A stretch of 34,319 nt of DNA, taken from positions 16,091-50,409 of the forward strand of contig JAPNUJ010000006.1 of the NCBI GenBank assembly GCA_026627155.1, written 5' to 3'. The position numbers were made by a program, and so were the translations under genes. Under the pieces are notes generated by a model, which was not told the DNA's origin, searched no databases, and saw only the letters and a program-made list of their open reading frames with translations. Shown one piece after another: positions 1-7,147 of this stretch; position 1 is the first letter of the stretch, and each line of letters begins with the position of its first letter. Source of the DNA: Bacillota bacterium (GTDB taxonomy: Bacteria > Bacillota > Bacilli > Alicyclobacillales > SLC66).

Positions 1-536
1 TCGGTCAACCGCAGAAAGTCCAGGACCTCCGCTTCGTTAAATCCCCCCACCAGAACGACGTTGAGCTTGATCGGTGAGAACCCGACTTCGACGGCCTTCT
101 CGAGGCCCTCCCAGACGCGGGCAAAGTCACCGAAGCGCGTAATCGCCTGGAACGGCTCCGCCTTCATCGAGTCCAAGCTCAAGTTCAAGCGCGAAACGCC
201 GGCATCAAACAAATCCTGCGCCTGATCGCGCAACGTCATCCCGTTCGTCGTCAGCGCGATATCCTCAATGCCATCCACTGCAGCCAACCGGCGCACCAGC
301 CGCGTCAATCCGCGCCGCACCGTAGGTTCGCCCCCTGTAAGACGCAATTTGCGAATGCCCAAAAGGGCGCCCGCCTCGACCACCTGTACAATCTCGTCGT
401 CCGTCATGACCGCCGACTCGTCCAAAAACTGCACACCGTCTGCCGGCATGCAATATACGCACCGCAAGTTACAGCGGTCCGTCACGGAGATGCGCAGATA
501 ATCATGGATCCGGCCAAAGCGATCAACCAGTGCCAT
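1..536 (-). CDS. moaA: GTP 3',8-cyclase MoaA, N-terminal part (cut by window edge)
   Basis: This is the first 178 codons of a radical SAM enzyme of molybdenum cofactor biosynthesis, which converts GTP to 3',8-cyclo-GTP. The radical SAM cluster motif is C22-x3-C26-x2-C29 within TDRCNLRCVYCMP, and the SAM-binding GGEP motif lies at residues 68-71, preceded by LRLTG. The TTNG strand and the RLNLSLDS segment typical of MoaA follow. The ATG at 536 is chosen because a strong GGGAGGGG ribosome binding site lies just upstream and the start matches the usual MALVDRFGR.. N-terminus. The C-terminal second cluster lies outside the window. The gene follows two exoprotein genes on the same strand after a 150-bp gap in which no convincing promoter or terminator is visible. 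The family call is very secure. Confidence 0.96.
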   Translation of the reverse strand, partial: MALVDRFGRIHDYLRISVTDRCNLRCVYCMPADGVQFLDESAVMTDDEIVQVVEAGALLGIRKLRLTGGEPTVRRGLTRLVRRLAAVDGIEDIALTTNGMTLRDQAQDLFDAGVSRLNLSLDSMKAEPFQAITRFGDFARVWEGLEKAVEVGFSPIKLNVVLVGGFNEAEVLDFLRLT

Positions 537-686
537 ACGAGCCCCTCCCTTCCGCCTCGCAGCGACGCGACGCATCGCTTGCCGACAGTCCCCCGCGAAT
601 CCGTGCGCGAATCAGCAACTAGGGCCCGGTCCACCTCTGCGACCGCCGACGACCCGTCGATTCCATCAAAGCGTCCAGCGACTCAC

Positions 687-1670
687 CTAGCTCGAAAGTG
701 CTGCGTTCATCAAGTCTGTCACGACGATCGGGTCCGAGGTCGTTCCGTCCGGATTGACCGCGGGTGCCTTGTAGGTCTGCCCAACCGTGTAGAAGTGACC
801 GTTGGGACCTTTCAATTCATATTGTAACGCAAGCGTGGTCACATTGCTCACGTCCACCGAGAGGTTCGTCGGCGCTGCACCACCCTGGATCCAGCCCGTG
901 CTCGCCAGGGTTTTCCCGTTTCCGACGACCGAAACCTGCACATAGCCAGCAAAGTTTTTGGAGAGGTCATCGACGGCGAACGATGCGGAAAACGTCTTGT
1001 ATTGCCCGTTTAGCGCATAGGACAGTCCCGGGATGACCGAAACCTGTCCGGGGTTCACGGCCCATTGGATCGCATACTGCCCCGGGTACAGTTGTCCGAG
1101 CACAGACGCCGGCCAATAACCTGACAGTTGCCCATGGGGATACAGCGCCGGATTCGAAAAGTCCCCCAACAGTTGCGTGGGCTTCAGCGACATCAGGGCC
1201 GTCGACCCACTCGCCAGGGCAGGCGGTGACTGCATCTGAAAATTGACGTTGCCCGTCGAACTTACGACAGGAATGAGACCTGTCGCCTGCTCATACGCTG
1301 ACGTCTGGGCTGGCACATCGAAATACGTCTTGCCATTCGTGATCCCCGCTTCCATCTGCACGCCGTTATAGTAAACAGCCAGAGGGTCAACGGGTGCCGC
1401 TGGTTGGACACCGACCGAAGCCGGCTTGTTGACCCAACTGACCTTGGCATCGAGCGCATGCGCCACCGTGCTGATCGGCACATAGACGTTGCGATTATAA
1501 ATAAACGGGGGTGCCGACATCACCACACTCTTGCCATTGACAACCAATCCGATATCATCAAATGACGCCTTGATCAACTGCACGCCGGTACTCGCGTGCG
1601 AGACCCCGGACACCAGCAGGGCGCTGGTGAGAACACCGAGCAAAAAAGCAGTCGGTCGCTTCACGTCCAT
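687..1670 (-). CDS. Secreted stalk-domain + NPCBM-domain protein (paralogue 1)
   Basis: A 327-residue exported protein. Residues 5-27 form a signal peptide or signal anchor. Residues about 32-80 match the 'copper amine oxidase N-terminal' (stalk) fold, with its VNGK..PPFIYNRNVYVPISTVAHAL pattern split over one repeat. Residues about 210-290 resemble an NPCBM/NEW2 carbohydrate-binding module (YALNGQYKTFSASFAVDD, then a strand-rich tail). No catalytic domain is visible, so a cell-wall or polysaccharide-binding role is inferred. The ATG at 1670 has GAAAGGGG just upstream, overlapping the stop codon of the preceding gene; only 9 bp separate the two, so they form an operon. The neighbour has the same architecture, indicating tandem duplication with strong divergence. 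The substrate is unknown. Confidence 0.8.
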   Translation of the reverse strand: MDVKRPTAFLLGVLTSALLVSGVSHASTGVQLIKASFDDIGLVVNGKSVVMSAPPFIYNRNVYVPISTVAHALDAKVSWVNKPASVGVQPAAPVDPLAVYYNGVQMEAGITNGKTYFDVPAQTSAYEQATGLIPVVSSTGNVNFQMQSPPALASGSTALMSLKPTQLLGDFSNPALYPHGQLSGYWPASVLGQLYPGQYAIQWAVNPGQVSVIPGLSYALNGQYKTFSASFAVDDLSKNFAGYVQVSVVGNGKTLASTGWIQGGAAPTNLSVDVSNVTTLALQYELKGPNGHFYTVGQTYKAPAVNPDGTTSDPIVVTDLMNAALSS

Positions 1671-1679
1671 CGCCCCTTT

Positions 1680-2636
1680 CTAGTGTAGGTTGACGTCGAC
1701 AAAATCCACATCTACGTTCAGTCCCGGAGGCACGGCTTGTCCCATAGTGTATACCGTGCCATTGCTTGTCTTGATCGCGAACTCCACTGTGAGCAACTGG
1801 ACCCCCGTCAGGTTCGCGCTGACCGGCGTAGCGGGTTCCCCTTGCGACATCCACGGCGACTGATAAAGAACAGCGCCCCCGCTCATCAACGTCAACTGCG
1901 CCTGCTGCTTCGTGTTCGACGCGTCGTCGACCCCGAACGCCCCTGTCACAGTGGTGTAGGCGCTTTTCAGATTGTACTCCACCCCTGGGACCTCGGATCC
2001 GGAGGCCTGCGGCGCCCACACAAGCGAATTCGAGTTCGGATAGACGATGCCATTGATCGTCGGAGCCCCATCATTGAACCCGTAATCCGGACCAATCGAT
2101 CCGTTCTCCTCATGCGCATAATCGCCGTAGTCACGCGTGTCGTAAAAAGACGAGATCGGCATCCCTGAACTCGGACCTTGCCCAATGTAGATCGCTTGCC
2201 GTGCCGCATCGTAGTAAAACGGCTCGTTCGCAGCCGTCGCCAGCGCGAAGCCCGAAACATACGTCTGCCCATCATACGCCACCGTATGCGTCCCCGAGTA
2301 GACCGGCAAGTTATAAAAGGTAAGCGCACCTTGCTGGACCTTCGCAATCTGCGGATCTGTAACGACGACCTGATGTTTCGCGCCACTCCACGTCACCGTG
2401 GCCCCCAATCCATGACCGATCGCACTGATCGGCACGTAGACATTGTGATTGTAGATGAACGGCTCTGCTGCTGTAGCGATCGTCTTTTGGCCCACGCGAA
2501 TACCGATATCCGCAAAATGAGCGCTAATCGTCTGAACCCCGGAACTTGCAAACGCCCATCCGCCAAACACTAGGCTCCCGGCCAACACCCCAAGCGCATA
2601 CCCCGACAATGACCGCAGCCGCAGCCTTCTCAACAC
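1680..2636 (-). CDS. Secreted stalk-domain + NPCBM-domain protein (paralogue 2)
   Basis: A 318-residue exported protein and first gene of a two-gene operon. An arginine-rich start (LRRLRLRSL) precedes a hydrophobic segment at residues 13-30, so it may be cleaved or stay as a membrane anchor. A stalk domain spans about residues 40-92 (FADIGIRVGQKTI.. EPFIYNHNVYVPISAIGHGLGATVTW). A linker rich in Tyr and Gly follows, then an NPCBM-like module at about 215-300 (GVEYNLKSAYTTVTGAFGVDD). The GTG at 2636 is supported by GGAGG nine bases upstream; the next codon, TTG, is an alternative start. A sigma-A-like promoter lies at 2677-2705. Function is unknown; binding to cell-surface glycan or substrate polysaccharide is inferred from the module. 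Confidence 0.8.
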   Translation of the reverse strand: MLRRLRLRSLSGYALGVLAGSLVFGGWAFASSGVQTISAHFADIGIRVGQKTIATAAEPFIYNHNVYVPISAIGHGLGATVTWSGAKHQVVVTDPQIAKVQQGALTFYNLPVYSGTHTVAYDGQTYVSGFALATAANEPFYYDAARQAIYIGQGPSSGMPISSFYDTRDYGDYAHEENGSIGPDYGFNDGAPTINGIVYPNSNSLVWAPQASGSEVPGVEYNLKSAYTTVTGAFGVDDASNTKQQAQLTLMSGGAVLYQSPWMSQGEPATPVSANLTGVQLLTVEFAIKTSNGTVYTMGQAVPPGLNVDVDFVDVNLH

Positions 2637-2676
2637 CAGACACCGCCTCCGATCTGCCCTCTGTGCATGTCCCTCT

Positions 2677-2705
2677 ATGATACTCCAGCTAGGTACCTGT
2701 CACAA
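2677..2705 (-). promoter_or_regulatory. Sigma-A-like promoter for the stalk/NPCBM operon
   Basis: On the minus strand, TTGTGA (2700-2705) and TATCAT (2677-2682) are separated by exactly 17 bp, about 40 bp upstream of the GTG start at 2636. The -35 box touches the start codon of the divergent gene at 2705. Confidence 0.45.
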
Positions 2706-3283
2706 TGGCAACTTCGGGCAGGGAGGGGGATGCACGGTTGGAGCAGGCCTTTTCATCCGCATATGACAAATTCATTCTTCACCATTTGGCAAACGCATCT
2801 CCTGCACGGGCGTCCCGGATTGCCGGAGGACTTGGGTATGTCGAGCGATTATTCTTGGAGACGGTTTGGTGGCCCACATTTCGTCACTTCGACGGAATTT
2901 CCCCCCAGCATGAAGTGAGAGACTACGATGACGGATTTCGTTATATAGACTTCGCCTACCATCTTCCGCACGCTCGTGTCGCCATCGAGATCGATGGCTT
3001 CGGGCCACATTGGCGGGATATCTCTCAAGAACAATTTGCGGCGAACTGTCGACGCCAAAACATGCTCATTTTGGACGAGTGGCGCGTTCTGCGGTTCGCT
3101 TTCGTCGATGTTCGGCTCCATCTTACGTCACGCGTCGATGCTAATTTTTCGCGAGGGAGTCGGATTACCATAGAAACGCCAACTTTCCATATTGCGATTG
3201 GCCGAGCGCGGACAGACTTACTCGCGGGCGGCTCCAACTCATTCAAAGTCGCTAGAAGTTCTGAATTTGTACAAATTGTTTGA
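2705..3283 (+). CDS. PD-(D/E)XK endonuclease-like protein (DUF559/Vsr-like fold)
   Basis: A cytosolic protein of 192 residues. The region from about residue 45 to 136 looks like the restriction-endonuclease-like fold of DUF559/Vsr relatives: E47 in an N-terminal helix (YVERLFLE), D82 in YIDFAY, E95-I-D97 in VAIEIDGFG, then the RRQN..L..EWRVLRF block typical of the family. These acidic residues would form the metal site; the exact substrate is unknown. The C-terminal 55 residues are not recognised. The ATG at 2705 has a weak ribosome site. A TTG at 2738 follows GGGAGGGGG at ideal spacing and may be the true start, giving 181 residues. There is no partner methyltransferase nearby, so it is a solo nuclease, perhaps for repair or competence. 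Its stop codon lies inside the -35 box of the cold-shock gene promoter. Confidence 0.65.
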   Translation: MATSGREGDARLEQAFSSAYDKFILHHLANASPARASRIAGGLGYVERLFLETVWWPTFRHFDGISPQHEVRDYDDGFRYIDFAYHLPHARVAIEIDGFGPHWRDISQEQFAANCRRQNMLILDEWRVLRFAFVDVRLHLTSRVDANFSRGSRITIETPTFHIAIGRARTDLLAGGSNSFKVARSSEFVQIV

Positions 3284-3308
3284 CATAGTTTAGATGGAAT
3301 GATATCCT
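3280..3308 (+). promoter_or_regulatory. Strong sigma-A promoter of the cold-shock gene
   Basis: A consensus TTGACA (3280-3285) and TATCCT (3303-3308) are separated by 17 bp. Transcription would start near 3315, giving a leader of about 53 nt before the ATG at 3368. The -35 box contains the TGA stop of the upstream gene. Confidence 0.7.
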
Positions 3309-3367
3309 ACGAGCGCAAGCAAAATCATCCTGAGTACGTCCTGTACTTCTGTAGGAGGCTTTTCTGG

Positions 3368-3565
3368 ATGCAAGGATCAGTCAAGTGGTTTAACGGTGAG
3401 AAGGGCTACGGATTCATTCGTGTGGATGGCGGCAACGACGTATTTGTTCACTATACGGCCATCAGCGGTGACGGCTATCGCACGCTGGAAGAAGGCCAGC
3501 AAGTGGAGTTCGATATCGTCGAAGGACAGCGTGGCCCGCAGGCCGCCAACGTCATCAAGCTGTAG
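3368..3565 (+). CDS. cspA: Cold-shock protein (CspA family)
   Basis: A 65-residue single cold-shock domain, the standard length. It opens with [17 protein letters not shown], containing RNP1 (KGYGFI, residues 12-17), and has RNP2 VFVHY at 25-29; these aromatic residues bind single-stranded RNA and DNA, and the protein acts as an RNA chaperone. The ATG at 3368 is preferred over an in-frame ATG at 3299 because TAGGAGG lies at proper spacing and because the family begins at this residue. It is a single-gene unit with its own promoter and a downstream hairpin at 3616-3655. The family is certain; which paralogue (CspA, B, C or D) cannot be told. Confidence 0.97.
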   Translation: MQGSVKWFNGEKGYGFIRVDGGNDVFVHYTAISGDGYRTLEEGQQVEFDIVEGQRGPQAANVIKL

Positions 3566-3615
3566 ATCGCTTGGGGCCGAAAGCAACAGCTTGAGAGTCT
3601 TGTATTAAGTGGCTG

Positions 3616-3655
3616 GACCAAGGCACCTCCCCCGACTGGCGGAGGTGCCTTGGTC
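3616..3655 (+). terminator. Hairpin downstream of the cold-shock gene
   Basis: A perfect 15-bp stem (GACCAAGGCACCTCC, 3616-3630, with its complement at 3641-3655) encloses a 10-nt loop. The trailing sequence has only a poor T-tract, so termination may be partial. The half-site GGCACCT recurs just after as a short direct repeat (CACCTTAGG twice at about 3663-3680). Confidence 0.6.
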
Positions 3656-3710
3656 TGTCACACACCTTAGGCACCTTAGGCACCTCACCCTCGCTCCTGG
3701 GCCAGACTGG

Positions 3711-3719
3711 TGATATACT
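3711..3719 (+). promoter_or_regulatory. Extended -10 promoter for the transglutaminase gene
   Basis: TGATATACT is an extended -10 element (TG-N-TATACT) located 55 bp before the GTG start at 3774. No good -35 box is present, which is tolerated with extended -10 promoters. Confidence 0.4.
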
Positions 3720-3773
3720 GGAAGTATCAACTCATGGGCGCATGGAGAATGTACCGCGGGGGAGGGGAACAGC

Positions 3774-5156
3774 GTGCCACGATCTCGCCGCCCGAAGTAT
3801 CGCCGTAACGTTCGTCGCCCGCGACCCTTGACGACCGCAGTGTTTAGCGTGATTGGCGTGCTCGCGGTGTGGACGGGAGTGCACACCCTGACCGGGCCGG
3901 ACCCCCATCTGCCGGCATGGCCGTTCGGGATCTCACTGCCAAGCCCGCCGTCCGACTCGCCCAATAACTCCGCGACGGACGGTCTAACTGACTCGCCGGA
4001 GACCGCCCAGTGGATCTCGACCCTGTTCCTCCATACCCCCGCCAGCGGCGTCTCAAGCGTCAATTGGCTCAGCGCCTTGGATTTGGCGCGCGAACAGGTG
4101 GAGAATCCAAAGTTGACAACCGACTTTGAAACGGGTGATCATGCCGTTCAACTTCGATCCGTGACGTTTGTCGCCGGATCGCCTAACGTGCTCATTACCG
4201 CGACGGTAGAGGGATTGGATTCCCACACGAACTCGCCAGCACCCCGGGTTGTGTGGCTCCGCGTGTGTCAGCAGCGCGGTCCGGAGCCCGGAGCGACATG
4301 GGTCTATCCGATCTCCCTGCCGCCCACGGCCGCTTTGTCAACCCTGCCGCAGCTGTCAGGTCTGCCCGAGTCCACAGCTCAGCCCAATCCCCCAGCGCAG
4401 CCCCAGTCCGCAGCTCAGCCCGAGTCCGCGAATGCAACACACCAGGCGGCAGTTGTCAATTTTTCCGCTTTGATCCATGTCCCATTTGCAGCCGGCACGT
4501 ATCAGCTGGCGCTCGCCCCTTCTTTGTCGACCGGGCAGACGAACCTGGCTGACACATTTGACCTGAAATCATCGTCTGTCTCGATGCCAATCACCCTGTC
4601 GTTTTCTGGCGAGGACAGTGACCAGCAACTTGGCCGCCTCACGTCCGTGTGGGCGGACTGGACAGATCCTCAGGTTGCGAGCCTCGCTCATCGCATCGCC
4701 GGTCACTTACCGCCCTTGGCCGCTGCCGAGGCCGTCTATCACTATGAAGCGGCGCACATCAGTTATGATGGGAACTCCCTGATCGACGGGGACTACACAT
4801 GGAGCACCGCGCAGGAAACCCTCGCCTCCGGCGAGGGCATCTGCCTGGACTATGCCAATGTGGCAGCGGCTCTCTTGCGATCTCTGCACGTTGCCACACA
4901 GATTGTGGTGGGTTATGCCCGCGATCCCGACGCCACCGTGGCGGATAACGGCAACACGGCCCACGCCTGGGACCGATCTTGGATCGGAGGACGATGGGTG
5001 TACTTTGACCCAACCTGGTCTCGAGAGTACTTCCTTCCACCCGGGCAAGCGTATCCACAACCCACTGACTTGTACGTCTACCAGCCACAGTGGTTCAATC
5101 CGCCGGCTTACCTGCTGGCCGCCACTCACAAAATGAACGGCGTGCTCGACCAGTAG
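3774..5156 (+). CDS. Membrane-anchored transglutaminase-like (papain-fold) protein
   Basis: A 460-residue protein. A very basic start (residues 1-18, mostly Arg/Lys/Pro) precedes one membrane segment at about 19-40, so the bulk should lie outside the cell. A long unassigned region with a Pro/Gln/Ala/Ser-rich linker around residues 200-225 leads to a transglutaminase core. The triad is complete: C357 in GEGICLDYA, H397 in NTAHAWDRSW, D412 in VYFDPTW. Members of this superfamily act as peptidases, amidases or crosslinkers of wall peptides; the reaction here is not determined. The GTG at 3774 is supported by GGGGGAGGGG seven bases upstream. It is a lone gene ending in a strong bidirectional terminator shared with the convergent neighbour. 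Confidence 0.85.
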   Translation: MPRSRRPKYRRNVRRPRPLTTAVFSVIGVLAVWTGVHTLTGPDPHLPAWPFGISLPSPPSDSPNNSATDGLTDSPETAQWISTLFLHTPASGVSSVNWLSALDLAREQVENPKLTTDFETGDHAVQLRSVTFVAGSPNVLITATVEGLDSHTNSPAPRVVWLRVCQQRGPEPGATWVYPISLPPTAALSTLPQLSGLPESTAQPNPPAQPQSAAQPESANATHQAAVVNFSALIHVPFAAGTYQLALAPSLSTGQTNLADTFDLKSSSVSMPITLSFSGEDSDQQLGRLTSVWADWTDPQVASLAHRIAGHLPPLAAAEAVYHYEAAHISYDGNSLIDGDYTWSTAQETLASGEGICLDYANVAAALLRSLHVATQIVVGYARDPDATVADNGNTAHAWDRSWIGGRWVYFDPTWSREYFLPPGQAYPQPTDLYVYQPQWFNPPAYLLAATHKMNGVLDQ

Positions 5157-5176
5157 ATGGCCGTGCCCGCCCCAGA

Positions 5177-5228
5177 CCATAAAGCAACGCCCCGACCAGG
5201 TCCCTCCGGTCGGGGCGTTGCTTTATGG
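5177..5228. terminator. Bidirectional terminator between convergent genes
   Basis: A perfect 21-bp inverted repeat (arms 5177-5197 and 5208-5228, loop 10 nt) lies between the transglutaminase stop and the stop of the convergent QGNDNG-repeat protein. The outer AAAG/CTTT bases give a short T-rich run in both directions. Confidence 0.85.
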
Positions 5229-5239
5229 AGAAAGGTAAC

Positions 5240-6937
5240 TCAGTAAGCAAATTGCGCTTGCGAGTTGGTCACGCTCGTTCCCGGAACGGACGCGATCACG
5301 TGATCCTGAAGATCGCCATCGGAATCTGCCGTGGAACTCGACGTGTACGTCACTGTCACCTGGCCTTGCGCGTCCGTGACGGCCGCATTGGCCGACAAGG
5401 ACCCTGGTGCCTCCGCGCTCTCGCTGGTGGACTCGCTCGTCGTTCCGACCACTTGCTGAAGCGAGAAGTCCACAGTCTGGCCGCCGATGGGGTTGCCGTA
5501 CGCGTCAAGCAGGGTGTACGTGATTTGATGAACCGAATCCGGCCCCACCGTGGTGAGTCCCGTTACGGAACTTGCAATCGACGACGGAGTAGCGGCGGTC
5601 ACGCTCAACAAGTCACTGCTTCCACTGATCTGCACGTTGTCCGCCGTCACGGTAACCACGGAACCTGTCACAGCGGCCGTCGGTTGAAGCGTGACACTGT
5701 ATTGACCATTGGCATCCGTCGTGGTAGCCATCGACTTGCCGTCTGCGACCACGACGACGGGGAGACTGGCAAGGTCCTGTCCGTCGCTATTTTCCACGGT
5801 GCCGGAAATCGTGACGTTCTGTCCGGCTGTCACGGACGTCGCGCTGAGAACGACGGATGAATGTGAAGCGTCAGCCACTCCCGTACCCGTCTGCGTCGTC
5901 CCTGTACCCGTGCTGGAACCACTGCCGCTGCCGCTGGTGCTCGTGCCACTGCCGGAGACTGTGGTCGTCGTGCCGCCGTTTGCCTGGATGACGACCGTCA
6001 GTTGGGAATCGACACGGGTCAACGCAGCGACCGCCCAGTAACTCATCGACCGATACTCAATCAACAACCGCAATCCGTCATACAGGCGCTGGGCTTTGAC
6101 TTGCTGATCAGATCCAAACCGGTTCAGATACGCATCCATCGCGTTCTGCGCGTCGCTGAAGCGATTCTCGATTGTGTTCAAGTCCCACTGGGCCTGAGCA
6201 ATGTCACTATGGAGACCTCCCATAGGTTGCGGCGCCATGATCGACTGGTGCAGTTGGAAGCTCAGCGTGTCCAGTTGGTTCAGCAAGGTGCTGAGTTGCG
6301 TCATCGATGTCGCCGTCAGCATCTGCCCGATCACGGTCTGCATCTGTTGCTCGATCTGCACGTCGGTTTGGGTGTTGTCGCTGGCCCCAGTCGATGTCGT
6401 CGTGTCAAGGTTGGTTGCTGTCTGAATGTCCGCTTGTAGCTGCTGTTCTGCCGCTTGCACTTCTGTTTGATCCTTTTGCTGCTCGGCTTGCAAGGCGGTA
6501 ATCAGAAACGCATCGGACACTTTTCCATGCCACCACTTCATGTCGTGCCATTTACCATTGTCGTTGCCTTGGCCATTGTCGTTGCCTTGGCCGTTGTCGT
6601 TGCCTTGGCCGTTGTCGTTGCCTTGGCCGTTGTCGTTGCCCTGCCACCCCGGGCCGCCTGGGCCCGGCATCAGGCCCCAGCCAGACGCGAGATTCAGATC
6701 CGCCATCAGCTGCTGCATGAGCTGCTTGTAGGAGTGAGGCGCTGGACCTGGCTGCGGAGGGGTGCCTGGACCCCCAACACCAGGCGCCCCCGGACCCCCC
6801 TGTTGTCCAGGACCCGGAGGTGTGCCCGGAGGCCCTCCTGGACCGCCGTCGGCAAAGGCCGGTGCCCCCGCCATGCCCAAAGTAAGTAGGACAGCTGCCG
6901 CTGCCGTGATCTGCTTCATTCCACGTAAAGTCCGCAA
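5240..6937 (-). CDS. Secreted multidomain protein with (QGNDNG)5 repeat and Ig-like domains
   Basis: A 565-residue exported protein. The likely start is TTG at 6937, because GAGGAGAG lies six bases upstream; ATGs at 7003 and, in frame, at Met7 of this protein lack that support. A signal peptide ends near AGAPAFA. Next come a Pro/Gly-rich stretch, five perfect QGNDNG hexapeptides, and a long helical, Gln-rich region of about 200 residues (ALQAEQQKDQTEVQAAEQQL and onward, ending LYDGLRLLIEYRSM). A Gly/Ser/Thr linker leads to two beta domains, one like carboxypeptidase-regulatory/Ig folds (TISGTVENSDGQDL) and one like bacterial Ig-like domain 1 (TYTLLDAYGNPIGGQTVDF). No enzyme domain or wall-anchor motif is seen. 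A structural cell-surface role beside the S-layer gene is inferred. Confidence 0.72.
   Translation of the reverse strand: MRTLRGMKQITAAAAVLLTLGMAGAPAFADGGPGGPPGTPPGPGQQGGPGAPGVGGPGTPPQPGPAPHSYKQLMQQLMADLNLASGWGLMPGPGGPGWQGNDNGQGNDNGQGNDNGQGNDNGQGNDNGKWHDMKWWHGKVSDAFLITALQAEQQKDQTEVQAAEQQLQADIQTATNLDTTTSTGASDNTQTDVQIEQQMQTVIGQMLTATSMTQLSTLLNQLDTLSFQLHQSIMAPQPMGGLHSDIAQAQWDLNTIENRFSDAQNAMDAYLNRFGSDQQVKAQRLYDGLRLLIEYRSMSYWAVAALTRVDSQLTVVIQANGGTTTTVSGSGTSTSGSGSGSSTGTGTTQTGTGVADASHSSVVLSATSVTAGQNVTISGTVENSDGQDLASLPVVVVADGKSMATTTDANGQYSVTLQPTAAVTGSVVTVTADNVQISGSSDLLSVTAATPSSIASSVTGLTTVGPDSVHQITYTLLDAYGNPIGGQTVDFSLQQVVGTTSESTSESAEAPGSLSANAAVTDAQGQVTVTYTSSSTADSDGDLQDHVIASVPGTSVTNSQAQFAY
6554..6643 (-). 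repeat. 18-bp tandem repeat, five copies (encodes QGNDNG)
   Basis: Five contiguous 18-bp units encode QGNDNG in frame. They differ only at synonymous positions, so both recent expansion and protein-level selection are plausible. Confidence 0.95.
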
Positions 6938-7064
6938 GTCGATCTCTCCTCTTCCGAAGAAGGTATGTGTTGAGCCTACCCAGTGCCTTGGCCATGAGAG
7001 CACGGGATCTGCCCTATGTGCCTAGCATTCGGTCCGGGGGACCCGTTTGTGACCGTCGGCGCAA

Positions 7065-7098
7065 AAAAACATGCGTCCCGCGTGGGGCGCATGTTTTT
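7065..7098 (-). terminator. Rho-independent terminator of the S-layer gene
   Basis: Arms 7065-7079 and 7084-7098 form a 15-bp stem with one G-T pair and the four-base loop GCGT. On the minus strand it is followed by seven T. It lies about 50 bp past the S-layer stop codon. The other strand also carries five T. Confidence 0.9.
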
Positions 7099-7147
7099 CG
7101 CTACCGGTAAAGCCTCATCGAACTGATCCCGTGGAGAGTGTCTCCTG

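Noticed and set aside
2667-2918. 83-residue open frame overlapping the nuclease start
   Set aside because: No ribosome site and no domain; the 2705 frame carries the nuclease motifs.
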